A stretch of DNA of 64,000 bases, taken from assembly GCA_028719885.1 (NCBI GenBank), contig JAQYLT010000017.1, positions 1 to 64,000 of the forward strand. The letters are read 5' to 3'. Positions 9,554-18,490 of this stretch are shown here, in pieces (position 1 is the first letter of the stretch; the number at the start of each line of letters is the position of its first letter). The position numbers and the translations under genes are program-made. This stretch comes from Bacillota bacterium (GTDB lineage Bacteria > Bacillota > Clostridia > Oscillospirales > Oscillospiraceae). A model generated the notes under the pieces. That model had not been told where the DNA came from. It did not search any database and saw nothing but the letters and a program-made list of their open reading frames with translations.

Positions 9554-10366
9554 TTACTGCACCACCGGCATGAGAAGAATCAGCGCCTCCATCAAGGGGG
9601 CAACGGTTACCATAGAATCAAACCGATCATAAAAGCCGCCATGGCCGGGAATCAGGGTTCCGAAATCCTTAATGCCGGACAGCCGCTTGATGACGGAGAA
9701 GCAAAGGTCCCCGAACACCCCCACGGCGCTTCCCAGCAGGCCATAGAGCAGCGCTGCGCCGTAATGAACCTGATAGCGGAACACCAGCTGCAAAACCACT
9801 GCATAAATCAGCATACCCACCATGGCGCTGACCAATCCGCCAACCACGCCCTCCACGGTTTTGTTGGGGCTGACCACGGGCGCCAGCTTATGCTTGCCGA
9901 ACATGCTCCCGGCGAAATAGGCACCGGCATCGGAGAGAAAGGCCACCACAAAGGGGATGGGAATCAAATACCGTCCGGAGGCCAGGGACAAAATCCGAAT
10001 CAGCGAGGACAGCAGATATGGCGCAACGGCCCCGGCAAACAGGCAGTAAGTAATCATATCCAGGCCCACCTTCACATGGTTGGCCATGAGCTCGGAAAAC
10101 AGCAGAATGAGAAATACCAGAATCCCCAGCAGGGCAATGCCGTGGTTCGCGCCGTAATGGCTCCACAGGGAGGTGGCAAAGGCCATCACAGCGGAGTAAA
10201 GCACCATCCGGGGATGCCTGACCAGGCCGGTGCTGTACAGCAGCTCATAAACACCGATCATCAGCAGCAGGCCCCACACCACCGCCGCAACGATCTTCGG
10301 TGCCACCAGGGTCACCAGGACCAGCACCGGGATTAAAATTGCGGCTGTCACAATGCGTTTTTTCAT
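9554..10366 (-). CDS. cdsA: Phosphatidate cytidylyltransferase
   Basis: CdsA makes CDP-diacylglycerol from phosphatidic acid and CTP at the membrane. The 270-residue protein is mostly transmembrane helices and ends with the family signature: DLCFSVIKRLSGIKDFG followed by LIPGHGGFYDRFDS. An in-frame extension upstream exists, but the ATG at 10366 has a GGAGG about 12 bases away and begins a classical membrane segment (MKKRIVTAAILIPV), so it is used here. It begins just after the uppS stop. Confidence 0.96.
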   Translation of the reverse strand: MKKRIVTAAILIPVLVLVTLVAPKIVAAVVWGLLLMIGVYELLYSTGLVRHPRMVLYSAVMAFATSLWSHYGANHGIALLGILVFLILLFSELMANHVKVGLDMITYCLFAGAVAPYLLSSLIRILSLASGRYLIPIPFVVAFLSDAGAYFAGSMFGKHKLAPVVSPNKTVEGVVGGLVSAMVGMLIYAVVLQLVFRYQVHYGAALLYGLLGSAVGVFGDLCFSVIKRLSGIKDFGTLIPGHGGFYDRFDSMVTVAPLMEALILLMPVVQ

Positions 10367-10370
10367 GTTT

Positions 10371-11090
<720 letters not shown>

Positions 11091-11145
11091 AAAGAGCACC
11101 TCTTTCTGTGATTGAGAAGATTCCAGGATTCAATGATGGGATGTA

Positions 11146-11340
11146 CAAATTGGAATTTTCGTAGGGAATGCATTCATGCATTCCACCTGGTGACGGTTTT
11201 GGGGTGGTACGTTGAACGGGAAAAAGCTGGTTCTTTTCGTAGGGAACAGATTTACCCGTTCCGCCCGGTAACGTTTTTATTGGGGTATTATTGAATGGAA
11301 AAATGTTGGACAACACCGTTCAACCCGCCAAATTCCAATT
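11146..11340. repeat. Cluster of palindromic repeats between frr and uppS
   Basis: Three units lie here: ggaatgcattcatgcattcc, ggaacagatttacccgttcc, and a degenerate third. They are bounded on the left by caaattggaattt and on the right by the complementary aaattccaatt. The cluster interrupts an operon whose other gaps are only a few bases. The transcribed RNA would contain several hairpins. No coding sequence is visible. Confidence 0.75.
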
Positions 11341-11408
11341 GTCCATGCCGATTATTGTGGAAAGCTGAAAACAGGAAACTGCCATTTTTCCTCTTTTCAG
11401 CCTTTCAC

Positions 11409-11436
11409 CCCCCGGGGGTGGCCCCGGGGGTGGGAG
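11409..11436 (-). terminator. GC-rich hairpin after frr
   Basis: Just downstream of the frr stop on the minus strand, caccccc can pair with gggggtg across a C/G-rich loop. No long T run follows, so it may attenuate or pause transcription rather than end it. It would reduce expression of uppS and later genes relative to pyrH-frr. Confidence 0.45.
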
Positions 11437-11440
11437 GTTC

Positions 11441-11995
11441 TTAAATGGCCATCAGTTCCTTTTCCTTGGCAGCCGTGGCGTTATCCACATTCTTGATATA
11501 CTTATCCAGCAGATCCTGCAGGTCCTTTTCGGCCTTCTTCTGGTCATCCTCGGTGATTTCGGAGTTCTTTTTCAGCTTCTTCACATAGTCCATGCCATCC
11601 CGCCGGATGTTCCGCATGGCAACCTTGGCTTCCTCGGCGTACTTTTTGACCTGCTTGGTCAAATCCTTACGCCGCTCCTCCGTCAGCTGGGGGAACACCA
11701 GCCGGATGACCCGGCCGTCATTCTGGGGATTGATGCCCAGGTCGGAGACCTGAATGGCCTTCTGGATGTCCTTCAGCAGCTTGCTGTCCCAGGGCTGAAT
11801 CACCAGGGTGCGGGCATCGGGGGAGGAAATGGTAGCCACGCCGTTGAGCGGCGTCTCACTGCCATAGTACTCCACACTGATCCGGTCCAGAACCTTGGGA
11901 TTGGCCCGGCCGGCCCGGACGGCATCGAATTCCTCTGCCAGATGGTCCATGGTTTTGTCCATTCTTCTGGAAAATTCCTTAAAATCCACGCTCAT
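11441..11995 (-). CDS. frr: Ribosome recycling factor
   Basis: RRF splits the post-termination ribosome together with EF-G. The 184-residue length is exact for the family. Signature stretches are visible: DAVRAGRANP, PLNGVATISSPDARTLVIQP, and VRLVFPQLTEERRKDL. It starts three bases after the pyrH stop, so the two are translationally close. It is the second gene of the operon. Confidence 0.98.
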   Translation of the reverse strand: MSVDFKEFSRRMDKTMDHLAEEFDAVRAGRANPKVLDRISVEYYGSETPLNGVATISSPDARTLVIQPWDSKLLKDIQKAIQVSDLGINPQNDGRVIRLVFPQLTEERRKDLTKQVKKYAEEAKVAMRNIRRDGMDYVKKLKKNSEITEDDQKKAEKDLQDLLDKYIKNVDNATAAKEKELMAI

Positions 11996-11998
11996 TTG

Positions 11999-12718
11999 TT
12001 AATCCTCCTTGACAATCGTTCCGATTTTTTCTCCGCAGACCACGCGGAGGATATTCTGGGGGTCTTTCAGGGCGAAGCATACCAGGGTCATATGGTTATC
12101 CATCGCCAGGGTCATGGCGGTGGTATCCGTTGCCTGCAGGTGACGGGCCAGCACCTCATCATAGGTCAGCTCGTCGAATTTCACGGCGTTGGGGTCCTTG
12201 TTGGGGTCGGCGGAGTAGATGCCGTCCACATTCTTGGCCATGAGGATGGCGTCGGCCTCAATCTCCACGCCTCTGAGCACCGCGCCGGTGTCGGTGGAAA
12301 AATAGGGGTTGCCGGTGCCCGCCGCGAAGATGACCACCTTGCCCTCATTGAGATAGCGGTCGGCGGTGTCCCGGGTGAAGTATTCGGCGAACTTATTCAT
12401 TTCCACCGCGGTAAGCACCCGGGCATCCACCCCGTGCTTTTCCAGGGCATCCGCCACGGCGATGGAATTCATCACGGTGGCCAGCATTCCCATGGCATCG
12501 CCGTGGGAGCGCTGCATTTTGTCCGCGCCATCTTTCACGCCCCGCCAGAAATTGCCGCCGCCAATCACCAGGCCGATCTGAACACCCAGATCACGGCACT
12601 GCCGGATCACCTCACACACGGAATTGATCACCGTAAAGTCCAGGCCTCTGTGGGCCTCCCCTGCCAGCGCCTCACCGCTTACCTTTAACAAAATGCGCTT
12701 ATATTTTACCTGCGCCAA
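11999..12718 (-). CDS. pyrH: Uridylate kinase
   Basis: PyrH phosphorylates UMP to UDP and belongs to the amino-acid-kinase family. The protein shows YKRILLKVSGEALAG at the N terminus, GLVIGGGNFWRG for the glycine-rich loop, and a C-terminal DNHMTLVCF. The start is a TTG at 12718 with an AAGGAG eight bases upstream. It is the first gene of a long minus-strand operon. The rpsB-tsf pair that often precedes pyrH is absent, and the divergent neighbour is glnS. Confidence 0.97.
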   Translation of the reverse strand: MAQVKYKRILLKVSGEALAGEAHRGLDFTVINSVCEVIRQCRDLGVQIGLVIGGGNFWRGVKDGADKMQRSHGDAMGMLATVMNSIAVADALEKHGVDARVLTAVEMNKFAEYFTRDTADRYLNEGKVVIFAAGTGNPYFSTDTGAVLRGVEIEADAILMAKNVDGIYSADPNKDPNAVKFDELTYDEVLARHLQATDTTAMTLAMDNHMTLVCFALKDPQNILRVVCGEKIGTIVKED

Positions 12719-12772
12719 TGGTATTCACTCCTTCCATCCACAATCCGCACGGATGCAGATTACATCGACTGT

Positions 12773-12801
12773 ATTTTAGCATAGAATCCCCAATAGGACA
12801 A
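12773..12801 (-). promoter_or_regulatory. Promoter of the pyrH-frr-uppS-cdsA-dxr-rseP-ispG-polC operon
   Basis: On the minus strand a TTGTCC -35 box (12796-12801) is separated by 17 bases from a TAAAAT -10 box (12773-12778). The position is about 55 bases before the pyrH start. It is a housekeeping-type promoter of moderate match. Confidence 0.6.
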
Positions 12802-12904
12802 CCACAAAAATATAAATTTTTTGATGCAATTCAAAATCTCGGGATTCTGTCAATTTCCACACAAGCCGACCTTGAGAAAATCCGGAAACTGGCGTTTATT
12901 TTCA

Positions 12905-12933
12905 TTGCAAACCGGGCTCTGATGGGTTATAAT
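12905..12933 (+). promoter_or_regulatory. glnS promoter
   Basis: A TTGCAA -35 box (12905-12910), a 17-base spacer and a perfect TATAAT -10 box (12928-12933) lie about 75 bases before the glnS ATG. The divergent pyrH promoter is about 130 bases away. Confidence 0.7.
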
Positions 12934-13006
12934 ATTGCATTATTCGGAAAAAGGGTCCGTCAATGCCCTTTTCCCAGGAAGAAATGAAAGAGAGGATGTT
13001 TTTGAT

Positions 13007-14686
13007 ATGGCTGAGATTACCGAAAGCAAAAACTTTATCCATGCTTTTATCGATGAGGATATCGCCCCCGGCGGGCAGTTCGCAGGCAAAACCGTCCACA
13101 CCCGGTTTCCGCCGGAGCCCAACGGCTACCTGCACATTGGCCACTGCAAGGCGCTGATTATTGATTTCGGCACCGCCGAAAAATATGGCGGCCTGTGCAA
13201 TCTGCGTATGGACGACACCAACCCCACCAAAGAGGACGCGGAATTTGTGGATGCCATCCAGGAGGATATTCACTGGCTGGGCTTCGACTGGGGTGACCGG
13301 TTCTTCTTCGGCTCCGACTACTTTGAAAAGGACTACGAGTACGCCGTGGAGCTGATTAAAAAGGGCCTGGCCTATGTGTGCGAGCTGACCCCCGAGCAGT
13401 TCAAGGAGTACCGGGGCGATCTGAACACTCCCGCCATTTCCCCCTACCGGGACCGTCCCATTGAGGAGAGCCTGGACCTGTTCGCCCGGATGCGTGCCGG
13501 TGAATTCGAGGACAACAAATATACCCTCCGGGCCAAGATCGACCTGGCCTCCGGCAACTTCAACATGCGCGACCCGGTGATTTACCGCATCCGCCACATG
13601 CACCATCACCGCCAGGGGGACAAGTGGTGCATCTACCCCATGTACGACTTTGCCCACCCCATTCAGGACGCTTTGGAGGGCATCACCCACTCCCTGTGCT
13701 CCCTGGAATTTGAGAACCACCGGCCCCTGTACAACTGGGTGGTGGAAAATGTGTCCGTCCCCTGCCATCCCCGGCAGATTGAGTTTGCCCGGCTGGGCAT
13801 CGACCACACCGTGCTGTCGAAGCGCAAGCTCCGTGCCCTGATTGAGGGCGGCTATGTCTCCGGCTGGGATGACCCCCGGATGCCCACCCTCTGCGGCCTG
13901 CGCCGGAGAGGCTACACCCCCGCCTCCATCCGGAATTTCTGCGAAAGCGTGGGCGTGGCCAAGTCCCCCAACACCATTGAGTTCGCGTTCCTGGAATCCT
14001 GCCTGCGTAAGGACCTGGATGCCACGGCAAAGCGGGTAATGGCGGTGTTAAAGCCTGTAAAGCTCACCATCACAAACTATCCCGAGGGGCAGTCTGAAAG
14101 CTTCGAGATTGAAAACAATCCCAACAATCCCGAGGACGGCAAGCGTTCCATCACTTTCTCCCGGGAGCTGTGGATTGAGGCGGACGACTTCCTGGCCGAG
14201 CCCATTCCCAAGTACAAGCGGCTGTATCCCGATGGCCCGGAGTGCCGCCTGAAAGGGGCCTATGTCATCAAGTGCACCGGCTGCGTCAAGGATGAGCAGG
14301 GCAACGTGGTGGAAGTTCTTGCCACCTACGATCCCGACTCCAAGGGCGGCGACCCTGCCGACGGACGGAAGATCAAGGGCGCCACGATTCACTGGGTGGA
14401 TGCGAACAACTGCTTCGACGCCGAGGTGCGTCAGTACAGCAACCTGTTTGACGATCCCGACCCCGACGCCGCCGGAAAGGATTTTCTCAGCTGCCTGAAC
14501 CCCAACTCTCTGGAGGTGCTCACAGGCTGCAAGGTGGAAGCCTCCCTGGGAGACGCCAAGGCACCCACCTCCTACCAGTTCATGCGTCTGGGCTACTTCT
14601 GCCCCGATTCCAAGGATTGTGCCCCCGGCCATCTGGTGTTCAACCGCTCCGTCAGCCTGAAAGACAGCTTCAAGCCCGGGAAATAA
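13007..14686 (+). CDS. glnS: Glutaminyl-tRNA synthetase
   Basis: This is a class I aminoacyl-tRNA synthetase that charges tRNA-Gln. It contains the HIGH-type motif in PPEPNGYLHIGHCKA and a KMSKS-type motif VLSKRKL. The C-terminal half is a β-barrel anticodon-binding domain. The frame is open further upstream, but MAEITESKNF at 13007 has an AGAGAGGA site and matches the usual N terminus, giving 559 residues. A strong terminator follows. Confidence 0.95.
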   Translation: MAEITESKNFIHAFIDEDIAPGGQFAGKTVHTRFPPEPNGYLHIGHCKALIIDFGTAEKYGGLCNLRMDDTNPTKEDAEFVDAIQEDIHWLGFDWGDRFFFGSDYFEKDYEYAVELIKKGLAYVCELTPEQFKEYRGDLNTPAISPYRDRPIEESLDLFARMRAGEFEDNKYTLRAKIDLASGNFNMRDPVIYRIRHMHHHRQGDKWCIYPMYDFAHPIQDALEGITHSLCSLEFENHRPLYNWVVENVSVPCHPRQIEFARLGIDHTVLSKRKLRALIEGGYVSGWDDPRMPTLCGLRRRGYTPASIRNFCESVGVAKSPNTIEFAFLESCLRKDLDATAKRVMAVLKPVKLTITNYPEGQSESFEIENNPNNPEDGKRSITFSRELWIEADDFLAEPIPKYKRLYPDGPECRLKGAYVIKCTGCVKDEQGNVVEVLATYDPDSKGGDPADGRKIKGATIHWVDANNCFDAEVRQYSNLFDDPDPDAAGKDFLSCLNPNSLEVLTGCKVEASLGDAKAPTSYQFMRLGYFCPDSKDCAPGHLVFNRSVSLKDSFKPGK

Positions 14687-14695
14687 TTTCATTTT

Positions 14696-14733
14696 CATCC
14701 CCACGGAACCACCCGTGGGGATGTTTTTTCTAT
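14696..14733 (+). terminator. glnS terminator
   Basis: The inverted repeat catccccacgg / ccgtggggatg is followed by a T6 run. It is a textbook factor-independent terminator just after the glnS stop. Confidence 0.9.
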
Positions 14734-14762
14734 TGTTCTTTTCCATGGCTTTGGTGTATAAT
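14733..14762 (+). promoter_or_regulatory. Promoter of the FMN reductase-like gene
   Basis: A TTGTTC -35-like box (14733-14738) and a TATAAT -10 box (14757-14762) are separated by 18 bases. They lie about 60 bases before the start of the downstream gene and immediately after the glnS terminator. Confidence 0.55.
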
Positions 14763-14820
14763 AGCTCCGAATTCAAATCCCTGCCCTGTTGGGCACTATA
14801 TAGAGGAAAGGATGACTTTG

Positions 14821-15438
14821 ATGAAAGTATTGATGATCAATGGCTCCCCCCATGCCAGCGGCAACACGGCCATCGCGCTGGAGGAAATGAAAAAGGTTTT
14901 CCAGGCAGAGGGGATTGAAACAGAGCTGGTGCAGGTGGGCCAGCGGGATATCCGGGGCTGCATCGCCTGCCGCAGCTGCAAGGACAAGGGCAAATGCGTA
15001 TTCGACGATGCGGTGAACGCCACCGCCAAGAGCTTTGAGGAAGCCGACGGCCTTGTGGTGGCCTCCCCGGTGTATTTCGCCAGCGCCAACGCCACCCTGA
15101 TTGCTTTCCTGGACCGGCTGTTCTACTCCACGCCTTTCGACAAGACCATGAAAGTGGGCGCCAGCGTGGTGGTGGCCCGGCGGGGTGGATTGTCCGCCAC
15201 CTTTGACGAGCTGAATAAGTACTTCACCATTTCCGGCATGCCCATAGCCTCCAGCCAGTACTGGAACAGCGTCCACGGTCAGACGCCCGGCCAGGCCAAA
15301 GAGGATTTGGAGGGTCTGCAGGTGATGCGTGTGCTGGCACAGAACATGAGCTTCCTGATGAAGAGCATCGCCCTGGGCAAGGAAGCCTACGGTCTGCCGG
15401 AGAAAGAGCCTCGCGTATTCACCAATTTTGTCCGCTGA
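14821..15438 (+). CDS. NADPH-dependent FMN reductase / flavodoxin-fold protein
   Basis: This is a 205-residue cytoplasmic flavoprotein of the iron-sulfur-flavoprotein/FMN-reductase type. The N terminus MKVLMINGSPHASGNT is the FMN phosphate-binding loop. A cysteine cluster (CIACRSCKDKGKC) follows the first β-α unit. ASPVYFASANATL is the second flavin-contact region. Two ATGs lie three codons apart, and the one at 14821 has the better distance to GAGGAAAGG. The electron donor and acceptor are not evident. It stands between glnS and rex as a single-gene unit. Confidence 0.85.
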   Translation: MKVLMINGSPHASGNTAIALEEMKKVFQAEGIETELVQVGQRDIRGCIACRSCKDKGKCVFDDAVNATAKSFEEADGLVVASPVYFASANATLIAFLDRLFYSTPFDKTMKVGASVVVARRGGLSATFDELNKYFTISGMPIASSQYWNSVHGQTPGQAKEDLEGLQVMRVLAQNMSFLMKSIALGKEAYGLPEKEPRVFTNFVR

Positions 15439-15439
15439 T

Positions 15440-15477
15440 GAAAAGCGCCAGCCGAATTGGGCTGGCGCTTTTGTTAA
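15440..15477. terminator. Bidirectional terminator between the reductase gene and rex
   Basis: The stem agcgccagcc / ggctggcgct is flanked by AAAA on the left and TTTT on the right. It can end both converging transcripts, and it overlaps the last codons of rex. Confidence 0.85.
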
Positions 15478-16121
15478 AGGTCCTTTTTCTCTTCCTTAAT
15501 CTGGGCTCTCAGATGGACGCTGAGCACCGCCAGGGAGGTGGCCATGTTCTCATTCTGCACCAGAATATGAGCCGGGACATCCAGGTGGACCGGGGCAAAA
15601 TTCCAGATGGCCTTTACCCCGCAGGCGATGAGCCGGTCGGCGACCTCCTGGGCGTGGGCCGCGGGCACGGTGATGATGCCCATGAGCACCTTGTGCACCT
15701 TGCAGAAATGCTCCAATTTGGTCATGGGATAGATGGGCTGACCCTCGTCCGTTTTTTCCATGGTGGGATGTAGGTCAAAGGCCGCCTGAATGTTCAGGCC
15801 GTACTCCTCGAAGCCGCTGTAGCCCATCAGGGCCAGACCCAGCTTGCCCGCGCCGATGAGCACTGCGTCGGTGGTGTTGTCGTAGCCCAAAAACTGCTCA
15901 ATATCCGCAATCAGCGCCTCCCGCAGGTAGCCGATTTTGGGTCTTCCGCCGTCGGAGACAATGGCCAGGTCCTTGCGAACCTGCACCTCCCCCATTCCCA
16001 GGGCATTGGCCAGGGAGGTGGCGGAAATGTGCGCGGGAGAATCCTCCGGCAGGCCCTTCAGATAGGCCAGGTAGCCGGGAAGCCGCTTTAAAACGGACTT
16101 GGAAACCTTCTTTTCTTCCAT
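15474..16121 (-). CDS. rex: Redox-sensing transcriptional repressor Rex
   Basis: Rex senses the NADH/NAD+ ratio and represses fermentation and respiration genes. It has an N-terminal winged helix (SATSLANALGMGEVQVRKDLA) and a Rossmann domain with VLIGAGKLGLAL. A domain-swap helix lies near the C terminus. The ATG at 16121 with GAGG upstream gives 215 residues, the usual size. The frame is open to 16169, but that extension would run into the promoter region. The promoter carries two palindromes that do not resemble a Rex box. Confidence 0.95.
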   Translation of the reverse strand: MEEKKVSKSVLKRLPGYLAYLKGLPEDSPAHISATSLANALGMGEVQVRKDLAIVSDGGRPKIGYLREALIADIEQFLGYDNTTDAVLIGAGKLGLALMGYSGFEEYGLNIQAAFDLHPTMEKTDEGQPIYPMTKLEHFCKVHKVLMGIITVPAAHAQEVADRLIACGVKAIWNFAPVHLDVPAHILVQNENMATSLAVLSVHLRAQIKEEKKDL

Positions 16122-16153
16122 GTGTAGCCTCGAATTCCTATGGTAATGGATTA

Positions 16154-16218
16154 ATCGATATAAAAACATATCGATACATACTGTATCGAATTATACCACA
16201 GCGGAATCCAAAATGCAA
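16154..16218 (-). promoter_or_regulatory. rex promoter with two overlapping palindromic operators
   Basis: On the minus strand, a TTGCAT -35 box (16213-16218), a 17-base spacer and a TATAAT -10 box (16190-16195) form a strong promoter. Directly downstream of the -10 box lie two perfect inverted repeats. TCGATACA-tac-TGTATCGA is at 16171-16189, and ATCGATAT-aaaaac-ATATCGAT is at 16154-16175. Their place at the transcription start suggests repressor binding. The sequence differs from the known TTGTTAA-N4-TTAACAA-like Rex site. Confidence 0.65.
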
Positions 16219-16306
16219 CTGCATTTTTTGGTTTGGATGATCGGCTTTATACAGCATAAGAAGCGTTAAGTTAATTAAGATATAAGATATAAGATATCAG
16301 CCAGTC

Positions 16307-16548
16307 GTGTGCGTAGGGAACGGATTTATCCGTTCCGCTCTGCTCGTAAATCACCGTGGTTCATTGAATCGAGAAATGTTGTGTTTTGCGTAGGGAACGG
16401 ATTCATCCGTTCCGAAAGGTTCGATGATCACCACAGTTCGTTTAGTGGCATTTGGGGGAACATATTATCGACGTTTTACCATTCAACGCACCGGCGCAAA
16501 ACCATTACCCAGGCGGAATGCATAAATGCATTCCCTACGAATTGTTCG
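16307..16548. repeat. Palindromic repeat cluster between sigE and rex
   Basis: Three units occur. Two have the core ggaacggattYatccgttcc preceded by gcgtag. The third is ggaatgcataaatgcattcc followed by ctacg. The surrounding gap (16219-16598) holds no gene. A short run of aagatat repeats lies at about 16277-16299. Confidence 0.75.
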
Positions 16549-16598
16549 TTAACAAAAGAACAATAAAGCACAGTCAAGCCGACAACCCAATTTGGGTT

Positions 16599-17288
16599 TT
16601 AAGCGCAGCTGGTCTGACGAATCATTTCCTTTCGCAGCTTGGCCATGATCCGCTTTTCCAGCCGGGAGATATAGGACTGGGAGATGCCCATCTTCTCCGC
16701 CACCTCTTTTTGGGTCAGCTCCTTTCTCCCCTCCAGGCCGAAGCGCATGAACACAATCTCCCGCTCCCGGCTGGGCAGCTCCCCCAAAGCCTGACGCAGC
16801 ACGCACAGGTCCACATCGTCCTCCAATGGGCGGCTGATTTCATCGGCGTCGGTGCCCAGAATATCCGAAAGCAGCAGCTCATTGCCGTCGCAGTCCAAAT
16901 TGATGGGCTCATCCAGGGAGACCTCCGCCTTCATGCCGGATATTTTCCGGATGTGCATGAGAATCTCGTTTTCGATGCACCGGGAGGCATAGGTGGCCAA
17001 GCGGATGTTTTTATCCAGCCGGTAGGTGCCGATGGCCTTGATGAGGCCGATGGTCCCAATGGAAATCAGGTCCTCCAGGCCGGTGGACACATTCTCAAAC
17101 CGCCGGGCGATATACACCACCAGCCGCAGATTGTGCTCCACCAGCAGCTGCTTTGCCCCCTCGTCCCCCTGCTCCAGGGCAGCCAGTGCCGCTTTTTCCT
17201 CTTCCCCTTTCAGCGGCGGCGGCAGAATATCGCTCCCGCCAATGTAGTAAAGACCAAATCGCTTCCCAAGTCCAAACAGCAATACCAT
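16599..17288 (-). CDS. sigE: Sporulation sigma factor SigE
   Basis: This is the mother-cell sigma factor of sporulation, made as a pro-protein. The N-terminal stretch of about 20 residues ([20 protein letters not shown]) resembles the pro-sequence removed on activation. Sigma region 2 includes [16 protein letters not shown] and [14 protein letters not shown]. Region 4 has [23 protein letters not shown]. It overlaps the end of spoIIGA, its processing protease, by a few bases. The 229-residue length is normal. A sigG gene, often next, is absent here. Confidence 0.95.
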   Translation of the reverse strand: MVLLFGLGKRFGLYYIGGSDILPPPLKGEEEKAALAALEQGDEGAKQLLVEHNLRLVVYIARRFENVSTGLEDLISIGTIGLIKAIGTYRLDKNIRLATYASRCIENEILMHIRKISGMKAEVSLDEPINLDCDGNELLLSDILGTDADEISRPLEDDVDLCVLRQALGELPSREREIVFMRFGLEGRKELTQKEVAEKMGISQSYISRLEKRIMAKLRKEMIRQTSCA

Positions 17289-18028
17289 CAGAACATCCCT
17301 CCTGCAATTGCCTGAAAGTCCTCTCCAAAGCTTTGGGGCGCCATTGCCACGATTCCCGGTCGTTTTTTCCCTCCAATCCGCACCGCCGGCACCCGGATGG
17401 CCAGCAGCAGCCCCTTTTCCGCCCCCACCGCCCGGTAGGGAATCAGCCGAAGCCCGGGCAGCGGAACCCGGGTCATGGTTTCCAGCGGACGGCCCAGCTG
17501 CTCCCGGGTTAATCCAGTGAGCTCTTTGGCTTTTGCGCTGTCGATGACCAGAACCGGCTCCGCGGTGATGGGGTCACGCAGCTCGTTGCCCGTATCCAGC
17601 AGCGCTGTCAGCTTCAGATGTTTTCCGTTCCCCTCGATCTCCACCGGAAGCAGTTTTCTTCCCGGCAGGCCGAAAGCAAACTTCCCCAGAAGAAAGAGCC
17701 CCGCCGCAAACAGCGGCAGCTGCCACCGGCCTCCCCGGCCATAGGCCAGGGCCGTCCCCTCCAGGGCCATGGTGAGCACTCCAAAGATACAGCCAGACCT
17801 GAATTCCGGGCCGAAGGCAATCAGGCTCATGAGAATGAGGCTGATCACCCGCCAGTGGAGTGCCCCCAGGAAAGCAAAGCCCGGAATCAGGCACCCCGCC
17901 GCGTAAGCAGCCCCCAGCAGCGACGCCGCCAGCAGCCGGGACAGGGGAAGCCAACGTCCCCCCATGCCCGCCGTGCCCGCCAGCAGCAGGGCATTGACCA
18001 GGAAATTGATCGCCGCCGCCCAGACCAT
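17288..18028 (-). CDS. spoIIGA: Pro-sigma-E processing aspartic protease SpoIIGA
   Basis: SpoIIGA is a septum-membrane protease that cleaves pro-SigE. Five hydrophobic helices fill the N-terminal half. The C-terminal domain carries the aspartic protease motif [11 protein letters not shown] and a later [10 protein letters not shown]. The frame is open to 18166, but [16 protein letters not shown] at 18028 aligns with the usual first helix. A CTG three codons upstream, after a G-rich site, is an alternative start. The protein is shorter than the Bacillus homologue. Its place next to sigE settles the identity. Confidence 0.9.
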   Translation of the reverse strand: MVWAAAINFLVNALLLAGTAGMGGRWLPLSRLLAASLLGAAYAAGCLIPGFAFLGALHWRVISLILMSLIAFGPEFRSGCIFGVLTMALEGTALAYGRGGRWQLPLFAAGLFLLGKFAFGLPGRKLLPVEIEGNGKHLKLTALLDTGNELRDPITAEPVLVIDSAKAKELTGLTREQLGRPLETMTRVPLPGLRLIPYRAVGAEKGLLLAIRVPAVRIGGKKRPGIVAMAPQSFGEDFQAIAGGMF

Positions 18029-18218
18029 TGCTTTCAGGAAACCGCCCCCCCTTTCCCGCGCCGTCCATGTCCGTCCAACAGCCATCAGTATACGGTGGCC
18101 GGGCAAAGAAGTCGGTCGGTTTGGATGGTCCCCTCCGCCGCAAGTTCTCTCAGCGTTTCCTGGCATTCAGCGGCAAACGGGCTCATGGCCGCCTTTTGAC
18201 CAGCGCCGGGGTTTGGGA

Positions 18219-18283
18219 AAAAGAAAAACCATCCCCTTTCCCGTCACAGCCGCCAAGGAAACGGAGGAGGAAAGGGGGATGGA
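18219..18283 (-). terminator. Terminator after the DUF951 gene
   Basis: On the minus strand ccatccccctttcc pairs with ggaaaggggatgg across a loop of about 27 bases, followed by TTTTTCTTTTT. It separates the DUF951 transcript from spoIIGA. Confidence 0.7.
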
Positions 18284-18285
18284 TT

Positions 18286-18480
18286 TCATTTGGCAGAATC
18301 GGATTGTCTTTCCACGGAGCGGATGTTTTTTTCCGCCTTTTGCCGGGGGGTCATCAGCTCATGGCCGCAGCCCAGGCACCTCAGCCGGAAATCCGCCCCG
18401 GTGCGGAGCACCAGCCACCGTTTTTCCCCACAGGGGTGGGGCTTTTTCATCACAAGAATGTCGTTCAGACGAATATCCAT
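18286..18480 (-). CDS. DUF951 family small protein
   Basis: This is a 64-residue protein of a widespread Firmicutes family of unknown function. The conserved pattern is clear: MDIRLNDILVMKKPHPCG at the start, then CLGCGHELM. It looks like a single β-barrel-type fold with a possible metal-binding cysteine set (CG, CxxC). It starts ten bases after rarA ends, on the same strand, so it is probably co-transcribed with rarA. Function is not inferred. Confidence 0.88.
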   Translation of the reverse strand: MDIRLNDILVMKKPHPCGEKRWLVLRTGADFRLRCLGCGHELMTPRQKAEKNIRSVERQSDSAK

Positions 18481-18490
18481 TACTTCTCCT

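Noticed and set aside
16154-16195. A classical Rex operator
   Set aside because: The palindromes do not match the TTGTTAA-N4-TTAACAA-like consensus, so self-regulation by Rex is not claimed.
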